NCBI GenBank assembly: GCA_033297205.1
Contig: MU859061.1
Location: forward strand, 124,001 to 188,000
Length of the DNA stretch: 64,000 bases
Origin: Pseudoneurospora amorphoporcata
Taxonomy: Eukaryota; Ascomycota; Sordariomycetes; Sordariales; Sordariaceae
Direction: 5' to 3'
Shown: piece after piece, positions 43,844 through 55,986 of the stretch
Numbering within the stretch: the stretch's first letter is position 1
Layout: each line of letters opens with the position of its first letter
The notes under the pieces: model-generated
Databases searched by the model: none
Told to the model about the DNA's origin: nothing
What the model saw: the letters and a program-made list of their open reading frames with translations, nothing else
Translations under genes and position numbers: made by a program

Positions 43844-46061
43844 ATGGCTCCCGCCGCGCCCAGACGCAGAAAGGCCATCGGCCTACGTCGCAGAGTTGAG
43901 GACGAGGGTGAAGAGGATGGCCCCGATGCCTTGGATCTCGACGACGACTCGGTGACAGAAGGCTCCATCGCAAGCGACGACCACGACCTCGCTGATAACG
44001 ACAGCGACACTAGCAATGTCGATGAGGTTTCACCCTCCTCCCCCAAACTTCACAAGCAAGTCGGCAATGGCGCCGCGAAAGCTGGAACGAGGCGCCGCGC
44101 GAGCGACACACCCGTCGCTAAGTCTGGCGAGAAGTCAACCGTGACGGATACGGAAATCATGCTACACGGACTGTCACTAGCCGACAAGGATGGCGAGGTT
44201 GAGGAAGTCGACTTTGATGAAAGTCAGCATGATGGCGACGCTGAGAAAGGTCCTGCTGCCAAGGATCCTGCGGCGCCTGTCGTCGTGAGCTCGAACTCTG
44301 TCGCAAAGCAGTCGCGCCTCCCCCCACACGAGAAACGGCGGTCGGAACATGAAGAATATCGGCGGAAGAGGGACGAAGACCCAGCCTTTGTGCCTAACCG
44401 GGGTGCTTTCTTCTTACACGATCATCGGCATGCTGGGCCTGCCGCGAACGGCTTCCGCCCATTTACTCGACCGGGCCGCGGAAGGGGTGGTGGGCGAGGT
44501 GGTGGGCTTGCAGGCCCCTTCACTCCTGCAATGTAAGTTGACCATGATACTGCTGCATCTCTGTTGATACTTGCATACTGACCATTTCTGCAGCCCTCCT
44601 AACAACCCCGCCGATCCCACGACGAGCGGCCCTTGGGCGCACGATCTGCACGAGGAGGTCGCCGCACCTCGTCCGCAACGACAGCAGCCACCCAGGTATA
44701 TGCCTGACAATGAAGGCCCTCCGAACGGCAACGGCGTTATACACAACGCGCCACTGAGCAACACCCATATCAACCGGGCCATGTCCTGCGTCAAGACCCT
44801 TGGCAACGTAACCGTCCGGGTCTTCATCCCCAACATCGGCTTTGGTCCTAAAACCTTCCCTGGCATAGCCTTGAGGCAGTACACAAAACTTCCCGATCAT
44901 CGTCCGCCTCTACGAAGGGATAAGCCCGTTAGGGTCTCCATACCATACCACAATTTCCCTGTGATGCCTCGCTATATCTTCCCGGCCAGCGACAGATCAT
45001 TCATCTTCATCCCACGGGCCTTGCGCCCGAACAACCAGCGTGGTCGCGGCAAGGGCCCGCGTTCTGTTTACGGCTCTATTGGGGGCTTCTCTCGCAGGAC
45101 TAGTGTGTTTGGTGGAAGCTACTACGGCAGCGCCTATTCACCTAGCATTGCTATGAGCCGACGATCCTCGATTGGCAGGGACTTTATGATGTCGCCGACA
45201 GGCTCTGTAATCTCCCGCCCCCCTCTCCCCGTCGACGCCAACAGACCTGTTGTCCGTCTGCCACCGTATGCACAGCAGCAACCAACGATGATCGCAAACC
45301 AAAGTATGCCTATGATGGAGCCGTCCATCAACAACATCCCACAGCCGCAAACTCATCCTCTTCCTCAAAAGCCTGCTTGCCAGGATAACAGTGGAAACAC
45401 AATCCCCATGCATCAACCGCGTCCGCAGAAGTCGGTGTCGGTTGAGAACATCGAGACGCCGGCACAAGCAACAACCGGTGTGCCTCCAGCTTATCAACAA
45501 GCTTTTCATCAGCAAGTTCCTCCTCAATTGGAGTCGCATGCTCGCAACCCATCATATCAGTCCCAAGTTTCGACGACTCCGCTTTCGCAAATTCCCGAGC
45601 GAGCTATCCATGCCGCTCCGTTCCAGCCCAACAACTTCTCACAGCCTGGCTTCTATGCTCAACCAGTACAGATGATGCCTCCCCAGCAGGGATACTACTA
45701 TCCTCAGGCAATGGGCACCGATATGCAACCAAATGCAGCGGCGCCTGCTTTTATTCCAGGAGGAGTTCAGATGTCTCCTGCTATGGCATACACAACATCT
45801 GGGCCAGTTGACCCAGTAGCGGCCGCAAATGCTCAGGCTGCTGGGCAGAACGGCGGCCAACAAGGTCCCGTTGCCCAAGAAATCAATGGCATGGTGTACT
45901 ATTACGATCCGAACACGCTTCCTGCCATGGTCACATACCCTCAGTATCCAGCTGCTGGGCCATCCTATGGAGCCCCTATGGGAGGCATGATGGCTCCTGG
46001 GCCGGACGCCTTCTACTATCAACAGCCGGTTCAGCCGGGGATGGTTTACTATGCTCAGTAG
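43844..46061 (+). CDS. Btz/CASC3 (Barentsz) domain protein, likely exon-junction-complex component
   Basis: Exons 43844-44532 and 44594-46061, phase 2, 61-nt intron (GTAAGT, CAG); 718 aa. The acidic/basic N-terminus (1-160) leads into the SELOR/Btz core: DPAFVPNRGAFFLHDHRH at 179-196, then an RG-rich linker that spans the exon junction and the second anchor GPWAHDLHEE with Trp244. In animals these two parts wrap around eIF4A-III in the exon junction complex, which marks spliced mRNA. A second conserved block (about 285-375) contains VRVFIPNIGFGPKTFPG. The C-terminal 330 residues are Pro/Gln/Tyr-rich and prion-like (PQQGYYYPQ). Expected in the nucleus and cytoplasm. The Btz assignment rests on the motif; the downstream block is not named. 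Confidence 0.86.
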
Positions 46062-47603
46062 GACATGACATGGTTAGCGGATTCGGGTCAACAAGGGAAT
46101 GTTTGATAGATTTTGGTGGGGGTTGTGAGGATAGCTGTGCGCTCATGGATAATCGAACACTATCAAGAGGGGGGACTTGATGCGATTGCATCGCCGTCCA
46201 AGTAATCACAGCCGTACCCTATGGATGTACGTGAGAAATTACGGCTGATAATGGAGCACGACATCGCACTTCAGGGTTGGGTCTATCACCAGCTTCGAAG
46301 GATATAGAATTTCCATCATTATCCCACGCAAGCCAACAACCTAACTCATCTACTTATCACCTCATCAATGCACGACTGCGTTTATCTTACCCACAACCTC
46401 TTTGAGTCATTGATGATTGCGACGATGGGATGTACGTTTTGTTCAAATGGCTATGTACGTTTCTTCTCTATATTGGGTACCGGGTAGTTTTGGCGGTGGC
46501 ACAACTGTTTTTTTACTTTCCTCGCGTTGTTTGATGTTGCAAGCGGCTTGACGTTTGGTAGTGATGTTCCATGTTCTATTTCTTCTGTACGAAAATACTA
46601 TTGCTGGCGACGGCCAATTTCATGTTAAATCTCAATGCGGACAAGTCCTCTTTTTGCGTGCGTTGGTCGGCTTCTGCATGTTTCTGTTGGCATGTCTAAT
46701 ACCAAATGCTCTTGGACCTTTTCTTGAATTCCGTGTTAGGATTTAGCAGTGGGTGTCAAAAAACATGGCTTCGATCGAGCATGACCTTCTCCTGAAGAGA
46801 GGTCTCTCGCGAGCCAACCTGTACGATATAGTCTGCTTGATTTTATAGCGTGTATATGAACCGCTGGCTATTCTAGCTTGCTTCACTGTCACACTGGACG
46901 CTGATATGTTAGCTTCAATGATGAACACATGGATCAAAAGCACAATTCATGAGAATACACAAGAGAAGGCGTAGCTATAACAAAAAGGGGGCGATGGTTC
47001 TCCAGGGTTAGGGCTCACTACGGGAAGTCGCTGTGTCACTTCCCAAGTCCACTGCAACTTCTATTTTCAGGGCGTTCGGATCAACCCCACAATTGCGTTC
47101 CTCCTCCCGAAATGACGGCGATGGCTGTGCAAGAACGATTGTGAATATGTGTCCATTTCACATGTTGAAAACAACGGAAACGTTACTCCATTTTCAGGAT
47201 GTGATCCATGACTCACGACGAGTTGAAAAATACGAAGATGACACGTTTTGCTGGTGTTATCACTGCTTTGTCTCTCGGGTTGTCGGTTCGGATTTTTTGG
47301 GCTTTCAAGGACGCACACTGGGTTCGAGCGGACCAGGATGGACATCGATACGGGCACGCAGCGTAAACTTCTATTTGCATCAAGGTATAAAATCGACACT
47401 CCTCTTGAACTTGACTTTGGTTGATTCTTCCAAGTGGTGGTGAACATGTTCATGAATCGCATTCTATATTGCACCTTTCAAAGAACTCCTTGTTCGGTTA
47501 CTGCGTCATAGCATCGACGGCGATAACAAGAAGACAAGCATAAAACATAAAAAGTCTACGATACAGAAAAGGAAAAAAAAACGTTCCCTCACACACATCC
47601 AAG
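46062..47603. other. 1.5-kb gene-free interval
   Basis: 3' flank of the Btz gene and promoter of the CofD gene. A 63-codon hydrophobic frame near 46555 does not begin with ATG and is not supported as a gene. Confidence 0.55.
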
Positions 47604-49541
47604 ATGAGCGACAAAAGGACGGGCATCACCGTCTTCTCGGGAGGTATGTTAGCCCGAAATCACTCGGCCATCAAACCACCCAGGTTTCCCCACGTTCTTC
47701 CATCCCAAATCCCCAACCCCATGGGGAACCTTGTTGGACACTTGAGCTAACAACAACAACAACCGCAACAACGCAAAAGGCACCGCCGCCAACAGCCTTG
47801 TTGACGTGTTCAACAGGATCATCGAAAAGAAGAATTGCCAACTTAACTACATCATTCCGATCAGTGACAATGGAGGAAGTTCATCCGAGTTGATTAGGTT
47901 CATTGGAGGGCCAAGTAAGTGAACCCCTTGATTTCTCGCTGTGTGGAATAAGGGCTAATGATGATATGAAAAGGTGTTGGTGATATTAGGAGTAGGTCTT
48001 CAACTTGGTTTATGCTTCTGAAGCTTCACTAACACACCCCAGGTCGTCTGGTCCGCCTCATCCCCAACCCCTCCAACGACCAAGAAAAAGCCGCCCTCAA
48101 AGCGCTCTTCGAGTACCGTCTCCCCGGCGACCCATCAAAAGCCCGTAACGAATGGCTCGACATCGTCGAGGCCCGTCACCTCCTCTGGGCCTACATCTCG
48201 TCTCCCAAACGAGAACTCATCCGGTCCATCCTCAACACCTTGAACCTCGAGATCGTCAAGCGGGCCCGACCAACATCCACCTTCAACTTCGCCGAAGCCT
48301 CCATCGGCAACATGTTCCTGACGGGCGCCCGCATTTTTTCGGGATCCTTCGAGTCCGCCATCTATTTACTGTCGATGATCTGCTCGATCCCGCCCAACGT
48401 CAACGTCCTCCCCGCCATCAACTCCAACTTCACCCACCATATTTCTGCTGGACTCGAGGATGGGACGACTATTGCTGGCCAGGTGGCTATCAGCCACCCG
48501 AGTGCTCCTACAGCCTTGCCAGATGACGTTAAGATCTCGCTGGCTACGCCCTCTTTCCCTCCGCTCTTGCATGGTGGTCACGGCCACGGTGCCCCATCCT
48601 TTTCCTCCGCCGCGGCCCTCCACCCCGCTGCCATGGCTTCTATACACAACAGCAACCCGCCCACTCAACACCTCGCTGTTCCCTTCAGCATACCCACCTC
48701 CACCACATCCACCGCCTCCTCCTCCTCGCTTACAACCACCCCTACCAAATCCTCTTTCCCCTCCCTCCCCTCCCGCCCCGGCCCCCGCGCCCGCTCCCAA
48801 ACCGAAACAGAAGATGCCTCCCTCCCCGGCTCCCTCCCCTCCCTCCGCAAACAAAACATATCCTTTTCCAAGTCGGATTCAGACGAAGCCGACCAGCTGT
48901 CGGCAAGAATCGAAAGGGTCTGGTACATCAACCCGTACGGGCACGAGATCTGGCCGAACGCGAACCCCAAGGTGATCGATGCGCTTGTCGCTAGAACGAA
49001 AATGGTGGTGTATAGCATTGGGAGTTTGTGGACGAGTATTGTGCCTAGTTTGGTTTTGAGGGGGGTTGGGGAGGCTATTGCTGGGGATGTTGAAGGGGAA
49101 GAAGAAGAAGAAGGTGGGGAGGGCGGGAAAGTGAAGAAAGTGCTGGTGCTAAACGCAACGATCGACCGTGAAACAGGACCAAAAACAAAACCGATGACGG
49201 CGACGGATTTTGCCAGGGCGGTGGCCAAGGCCGGAGAGCAGTCAAGGAGGAGTGATCCTCACTATCATGCTCAGTCCGAAGACAACGGCTCAATCGACGA
49301 TGAGCAAGAAGAAGGGCGGTTGCTAAGAAGATACGTCACCCACCTCATCTATCTCGAAGGACAAGAACTTGGAGGGAGACTGGCGAGGACGGGAAACGCG
49401 CCGAAAGTGGACGTGACGGAGTTGGAAGGGTTGGGGATTAAGTGTGTTCGGGTGGAGGGGAGGGTGCAGGAGGATGGGAAGGAGGTTAGGTATGATGAAC
49501 GGGGGTTGGGGGAGGCGCTGGAGGGGATTATTGATGAGTGA
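47604..49541 (+). CDS. CofD/UPF0052 (YvcK-like) family protein
   Basis: Four exons: 47604-47643, 47780-47914, 47974-47991 and 48043-49541; introns of 136, 59 and 51 nt, all in phase 1; 563 aa. The third exon is only 18 nt and supplies VGDIR of the conserved block GPSVGDIRSRLVRLIP. The N-terminus has the nucleotide-sugar-binding style loop FSGGTAANSL at 11-20 and DNGGSSSE further on. Core motifs continue with STFNFAEASIGNMFLTGARIF and later VWYINPYGHEIWPNANP and VVYSIGSLWTSIVPSL. A disordered Ser/Pro/Thr insert of about 110 residues lies between them. Bacterial YvcK binds UDP-sugars and affects carbon use and the cell wall; the fungal role is unknown. Frame continuity across all four exons strongly supports the model. 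Confidence 0.9.
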
Positions 49542-52500
49542 ATGAGTACCTTGAATTCTGGAAAGAGAGAGTGGTGGAAATTGCGCAAGTTGGTAATGGT
49601 AATATTTTTCTTGCCCCTGGTAATGGTGAGTGTGAGTCTTGGTGTTCAGAACTTCAGATGTTTACTAGGCAATATGGATGACATGTTTTCTAAATGATTC
49701 AACAGATGGAACAGTAACGATAGACAGACAGACATCCAAAATTGATAGCCAAATCACGGAGATTTTGTATGAATTATATACGTACGGTTCCCACTTGCCA
49801 TTTCGAACAGTCGGTAGAAAGTGAAGATCATCCCAAGACACGCTGCTGACAACTAGATTAACAGCTCAATTGAGCTACCAAACTATCGACCAGACAACTG
49901 AGGCTGAACTGTCCTCAAATGATATGATATAATATGATATGATATGTTGCTTGTTGCTAGGATTAGCTGGGATCTCCTAGGATTTTGCGAAAGGATTTCG
50001 CGAGAACTGCAAGTTGCCGTCTGTACCACCCACCCACTGTGCTGCTTTACTAACTGTGCACATTTGATTTGAGCTCTCCGTATGAAGCTGGAGGCCTGGA
50101 ACTGTTACGTTGATGAACATTCATTACAGTGATGAGGAGAATTACTGTATAATCTCTAGAGATAACGAGGGTTTGGGACTTGCCAGATTCTGGCAGATTG
50201 AAGTCCACGAGCATTGTAGAATGCTCGCCCTTCTTCAAAATCCTCAAACCTGAAGGCCGGCTTCCCGGGTTCATACGGTAGGTACCCTGGGTACGTAGTT
50301 TTTGAAGGTAAATTACGGAGTGCCCTCCAGAGAGTATTGAGATTGGATGGAAGAATGGGGGTTAAGACATCGGAAGAAAGGAATGATCTTCTGATAAGTA
50401 TTGGGACCAACGCAGGAACGGATTGAAGAGTTGATATGAGTATTCAGAGACATTCCGGGTTCTCGGTCAATCGGCAACATCAGGCTGTCCGCCTGTCTCC
50501 AACATTCCGATACCTTACCTGGTAGCAAGGAGCCCTGTTGTGCTGCGTATTGTCGCTGTTGTGCACCCTAGCAGTCAAGTCAGTCAAGTCAGGCGTCAGG
50601 CTACCTGTCATCTAGGCTGTCTGGCTGTCTTGGTTGCGCAGTCCACACATGAACGAGCTCATATGGAAGACGGCGAATGGATAGTACAAAGGGTCGTGGG
50701 GTGTGTAAGAGGCGTTTCTAGCCCTGACAAGTAAGGCTCCTTCGGTGTTGCGTGAGCGTGCTGTTGTGCGAGAGGCCTACGTGGAACAGACTGTGACCCA
50801 ATAGTAGGTTCGAGGATTCACAAGTGAAGCTTTTGACTCGTTGGGCAAAGTTGTTGTGGGTGAGCGATATTCGCCTTCTTCAGCCGCCTCGTCGTTTTGT
50901 CGCCCGAGTCTCCGGGCACGGCCGGGAGAATTGTGATACTTGATGTTTTTAAGTATGCAGCAATGAGGGGAGAAGCAGGAAGGAAAAATGATGGCAGATA
51001 TACCGGCGTCATGCATATATTTATATTGAGGCGAAAGCTCTGGGCTCAAAGCTTGACACAGCCTGTTTTCGATATGCCCAAGTGTGCATAAAAGAAAGGG
51101 AGTTCTTGCGTTTGGCTAACTGCAGTCTTGTTTCCTCATTCTGTCTCTGCCGGACGTCCGTCTTTCAGTCACTTTGTTGGTTTTCATCCGTCTGCTTGGT
51201 CGAGAGAAGCTCGGCGACTGTCCGTTTGGTTTCTGCTGAGATGACGCGGATCCGTTGTCCAAGTTGATCAGTCCGTCCCAAGTGGGATATGAGGATTGAG
51301 TTGGCTAGCCAACACACATTCCGAGGCGGTCGACAGTCGACACGGGGAGGATCCTTTTGCACGAAAAGGCTCCCCCAATTCATAGGTCGTCGTGGTAACT
51401 GGGAAAACGGTCATACCCAAATTTGGGGGAAAAGAAGCTCTGAATGGAGTCATTGTTTGGCCACCCGATTATGTAAATGGAGACTGAGTGCTGCCGCTCG
51501 GCAACTCAAGCGAGGCGTGTCCCCACGTGAGGGGTCGGGGGTCGGGGCTTCTGCCGGGGTGGATGTCATCTGACACTAGCACGGTTACGGTATTTGTGTG
51601 ACGCGGCGATAAGCACTGTCAGCCCCGTCTACAACAGCCCCAAGCGGAACCTACAGTACCGCTACCTACCTTACCTCTAGGCAAGCTTCAGGTGACGACG
51701 AAACTCGTACGTTGCTGCTGAGTTGCCAGGCCGCCTGAAGTGCTAACAAATAACCTGCAATATCGCGGGCTTCCGTTTTTTTTGGTCTTCAGCAAGTGTG
51801 AATTGCGGTCCTGGCAGTCGGCAAAACTCGGTCAAACCCCCCGGTCGTAGGCTCTTCTCCAAATGGCCGGATTCTTGTGCGCCCATGTCTTCATTGTGTT
51901 TTCGCCTCGATGGCTCCGTGGGCTTCCACTCGACCTGTGATGGCTGGATGTGTAATACTTTCAACAGGACCAACCAGAGGTTTCCAGCTTGGTTTTGACC
52001 GTCAGTCAAACACAGAAAGCCTTTCAGCACTAGAACCCCAAGGCAGAAACAGCCAGGATCTTGACATAAACGCATATGTTCATGAGTATTGCAAATTGAT
52101 TGCGTAGCAAAGTGGGCAAGGTCAGAATGAAAGGAAGACGGTCAGTGCTATGAGACAAGGCCAGCTTCTGATTGGCTGTCTTCGTATTTCGGGTAATGAT
52201 GTGTAACATTACACATTCGGCACCTGGAGAACGTTAGTGTTTGGTTCAAAACCAGTTGATGAGGGACTGGCTTCTAACAGTTCTTTGCATGCCCTTCCAC
52301 TGCTGACTGCTCCCAGTTTGCTAATGCCTTTGGAAAGATACATCATTTTATAACGGGGAAGCGCACGTTCGTTTACGCGGACATGTACTCGCCCAGTGCA
52401 AACTTGCGACTAACCGGAACGGGAACTGGAAGCCCCCAACGGTGATCGAAGGCGTTCTCGTTTTACACGGCGTACATACACTGCAGCACAGTATCTGTAC

Positions 52501-53224
52501 CAACGGAAATCCGCCAACGTGAGGCAACTACTTACCTCTAAGTATTAGAGCCCGGCTCGACTCCAAACTCGACTGCCCTCACAGTTTCCTTCCTCTTTTT
52601 TCTCTTTCAACCTTCACAGCTAGGTAGAGTTCATCTCTGGCCTCATTTCACAACGCGGCAATCATCGTCAAATTCAACTACCAGCCCGTTTCATCAATTT
52701 CATTGTAAGTCGACCTTCCACATTTAAGCGTTACTCGCCAACCCGACGCTGTTTTGGACACCGCCTCGGTTGTGGTCCACTGCGTTGCGTGTCGGATTGA
52801 CGTCGACGAGGACCTGCCGTGACCTCTCTCTAACAGGCTCCCTCCCATCAGAATCCCTTCATCGTCAGCCATCAACAACAACAACACCGCATCAGACGGC
52901 TACCAGCAACGGGCTACAGTACGTCAGCATTTTGCGGTCAATGATCTGCACCTTGTTTTTTGTATCGATACACACCGTTTTTCATGTTGTTGTCGTGGTC
53001 TTGTCCTGTTTCGGTTCTCGCTGTTGCTGGCTCAAATGATTGCCTTCCTTTCTGGTGCCATTCAGTGCTGTTGCTGTGGCGGGTTTAGCGCTACCTTTAC
53101 CGCCTATCGTGCCATTTATTAAGAGTCCCTGCACCCCGTTGATCGTCCCTTCACACTCGTACCCGACCTTTTGGACTTGACCTTTGGCTAACACATCCAT
53201 TCTTCAACCATTCAGTCCAGCATC
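49542..53224. other. 3.7-kb gene-free interval with spliced leader of NBR1
   Basis: No credible gene. It contains GATATGATAT repeats near 49920, a possible tRNA-like relic (49846-49893) and TACCTACC repeats near 51663. The last 600 bp probably hold the NBR1 promoter and leader: a GTAAGT donor at 52705 or GTACGT at 52919, a GGCTAAC branch site at 53186 and a TTCAG acceptor ending at 53215. Confidence 0.55.
49846..49893 (-). pseudogene. Possible tRNA-Asn-like fragment
   Basis: Read on the minus strand, GGTAGCTCAATTG resembles a tRNA D-arm and is followed at once by CTGTTAATC, the anticodon loop of tRNA-Asn (GUU). The second half of the D-arm and the 5' anticodon stem appear deleted, so no cloverleaf forms. 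The D-arm overlaps a 14-bp palindrome (AGCTCAATTGAGCT, 49863-49876). A chance match is quite possible. Confidence 0.22.
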
Positions 53225-55986
53225 ATGGCGGCACCTCCACCAAGCCCTGATACCCCCATCACCCTCAAGGTGGCATTTGAGGGTGTTACTCGCAGGTTCA
53301 AGCTCCCGCTCCGCGACCTAGTTCCTAGTTCCCTTGAGACCAAGGTACGTCATTACCCTTATCACAAACCTCAGCATCCTTGTGGTCCCTTTTATCAAAT
53401 AAAGGACATGTCCACTGACCCTTTGACTAGTTGCGGGAACACCTGGAGATCCCCGCCGAAACCAACGCCATCTTCGAGCGGTATTCCGACTCTGCCGCCA
53501 CATACATCACACTTGATCCCGCCAACACTTCGGTGTACAAACAGTTATTCCGCGCGGCCAAGGCGAAGCAAAAGCTTAAACTGCGTGCCACCTGTATGAT
53601 GGCAGAGACGCCTACCCAGGACTCCACCCCCGAGGTGCGCCAGGACACCACAACGGGACCCAAGCCGGCCTCGGTCGAAGCCGAGCCCACAGAGACAGAG
53701 GGCGAGACTTCAGCGTCAAACCCCACTAGTCCCGTCCATGAAGAAGCCACCGAGGTCATCGAGTCGATCGAGACTGACGCCAAAACCATCAACACTTTCG
53801 ACGATCTCGGGGTTGAGCGCTCTGATATCATGGTACGTGTCAACAAGGCCATGGACCGCATCGAGGATCTTCAGAACCGCCTACCCTTCGGCCGTGCCGC
53901 CAGTGTGGCTTCTATGCCTGTCAGCCAACTCTCGCACACGACCACCCTGGAGTCGACTCGTTCCGGCTATGCCGTCTGCTGCAACAGCTGCGATCGGACT
54001 ATCCCCTACGAGCATTACCACTGCTCCATCTGTGACGACGGCGATTTTGATCTTTGCCCTGACTGCCGCAACAAAGGTGTCGTCTGCCACAACCATGGTC
54101 ACCAGCTAGCCAAGCGCTTCATTAACAATGGTTTCATCACTACCGTCGACATCAAGTCTGGCGAATATACCCCCATCGTCGACCCGAAGAAAGAAGCACA
54201 AACCAAGGCTGCAGAGCAACGCCTTGCTGTAGCTCATTCCGAGTATATGGCCAAGCTCCAGCAGGCTGAGGCCCAGAAAGCCGCGATTCAGAAAGCCACG
54301 ATTCAGAGAACGAACGAGATTCTGGCTCTGGCCCAGGCTGAGAGCCTGGCTAAGGCCGAGAGCTCGAGATCTTCTCTCCCTTCTGCCTCTTCTCCTGTTT
54401 GCCGCTGCGAGAGCGTCCTTCCTTCCGTCGAGTCTTACCCCCAGGTAACTCTGCGCACCTGCAACTGCTGCATTTCAGACTTGCCCGAGGCCGAATTTGT
54501 CCATTGCCAGACATGTGACGACTTCGATCTCTGCAAGGGTTGCTTTGCCAGGAATCGCCACGGACATCACCCCAAGCACGCCTTTTCCCCTCTTGTACCG
54601 GGGACTTGCATGGAGTCGGACGTGAAGAGTCGTCTCGCTCCAGGTCGCAACCAACTTCATCACGCTATCTGTGATGGCTGTGAGAAGGATATCCGCGGCG
54701 TTCGCCACAAGTGCCTTCAGTGCCCCGACTGGGACTATTGCTCAACCTGCTACGAGTCGGCTTCATTCATCCATGCCAATCATCGCTTCGTCCCTATCTA
54801 CGAGCCACTCGAGCCTGCCTACATTTGCTCTGTCCCGCGCGCTCTTACTCACGTCGGGGTATGCTGCGATGGCCCGCTGTGCAACAACAACAACCGTCCT
54901 GGCTATACCTACATTGTTGGCGACCGCTATAAGTGCGCTGTTTGTGACGATGTGGACTTCTGCGCCAAGTGCGAGGCGAGCCCCGCCAACACTCACAACA
55001 AGACCCACCCCTTGATCAAGTTCAAGACGCCCGTTCGTAACGTCAATGTCACGACTACCGGCGAGCATGAGAATGGACGCAGGATGCCGGCCATGGGTGA
55101 TCGGCCGCGTCCTTGCCGTCGCGTCACCACTTCTCGTGCCACGGGCACCGAGTCGTTCCAGCCCAGCGTCATGACTGTGGTTGACGTAAAGCCTTCTGAG
55201 CCTGCTCCCGCTGTAAAGACCGAGGAGGCTGAGACCCAGGCTCCTGTCTATGTTGCTACATATGTGAAAGACAAGGTCGTCGATGGTACCGTTTTCGGAC
55301 CTGACAGCGTCTTTGAGCAAACCTGGGTCGTCCGCAATGACGGACCTACCCCCTGGCCGGCCGGATGCTTCGTCAAATACCTTCACGGTGAGTACATGGG
55401 CCATGTAGACCCAGCTCACCCCACTGCCACTGGCGAGCTCGAGTCTTGCTTGCAATCCAATGTGTGCGAGCAGCCAGTACTTCCTGGTCAATCCGTGCCC
55501 TTCAGTGTTCTTCTCCGGAGCCCTTCAAGGGAAGGCAGGCATTTGTCACACTGGCGGGTGTCCACGAAGCAGGGCCTCATGATCGGCCACAAATTGTGGT
55601 GCGATATTGTGGTCAAGAAGCCCGAGGCTGCTCCCGAGGCTGCTCCCGAGGAGAAGGTTCGGGAAGCCCCTGCCAAGGTAGAGGATCTCGAGGAGAACAT
55701 GGCCAAGCTCAACATTGAGCCCAAGGCCAATGACGCTGCCCCGATTGACCATAGTCAGGTCGTCTTCCCTAAGCTCGACAAGGAGTCGCCCTCTGGTAGT
55801 GTCCATCAGGAGGACGCCCAGTCTCAGGCCGATTCTCAGGCAGAGTCTCGTCCCGAAGAGGAGGACTACGAGGAGTGCGAAGATGTCGAGTGGGACGAGG
55901 ATGAGTCCGAGTCCTTCATGACTGATGAGGAGTACGACATCCTTGACGCCTCGGATGAGGAGTCGGTTAGCGCCGCCAGGAAGTAA
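53225..55986 (+). CDS. nbr1: NBR1-type selective autophagy receptor with four ZZ fingers
   Basis: Exons 53225-53344 and 53431-55986, phase 0, 86-nt intron; 891 aa. Domains in order: PB1 (about 11-95, crossing the exon junction); four ZZ zinc fingers at about 220-266, 382-423, 450-492 and 515-567, each with paired CxxC; a helical Ala/Gln/Lys stretch between ZZ1 and ZZ2 (295-355); and the FW (NBR1-like, four-tryptophan) domain at about 647-768 with TWVVRNDGPTPWP, HWRVS and LWCD. The acidic C-terminus has a canonical LC3/Atg8-interacting motif, YDIL at 875-878, preceded by acidic residues. The protein should link cargo to Atg8 on the phagophore. Length and order match the filamentous ascomycete NBR1 group, needed for selective autophagy and sexual development in Sordaria. 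Its leader may be spliced. Confidence 0.93.

Noticed and set aside
46555..46746. 63-codon hydrophobic frame
   Set aside because: No ATG start, no supporting context; probably chance in 3'/intergenic DNA.
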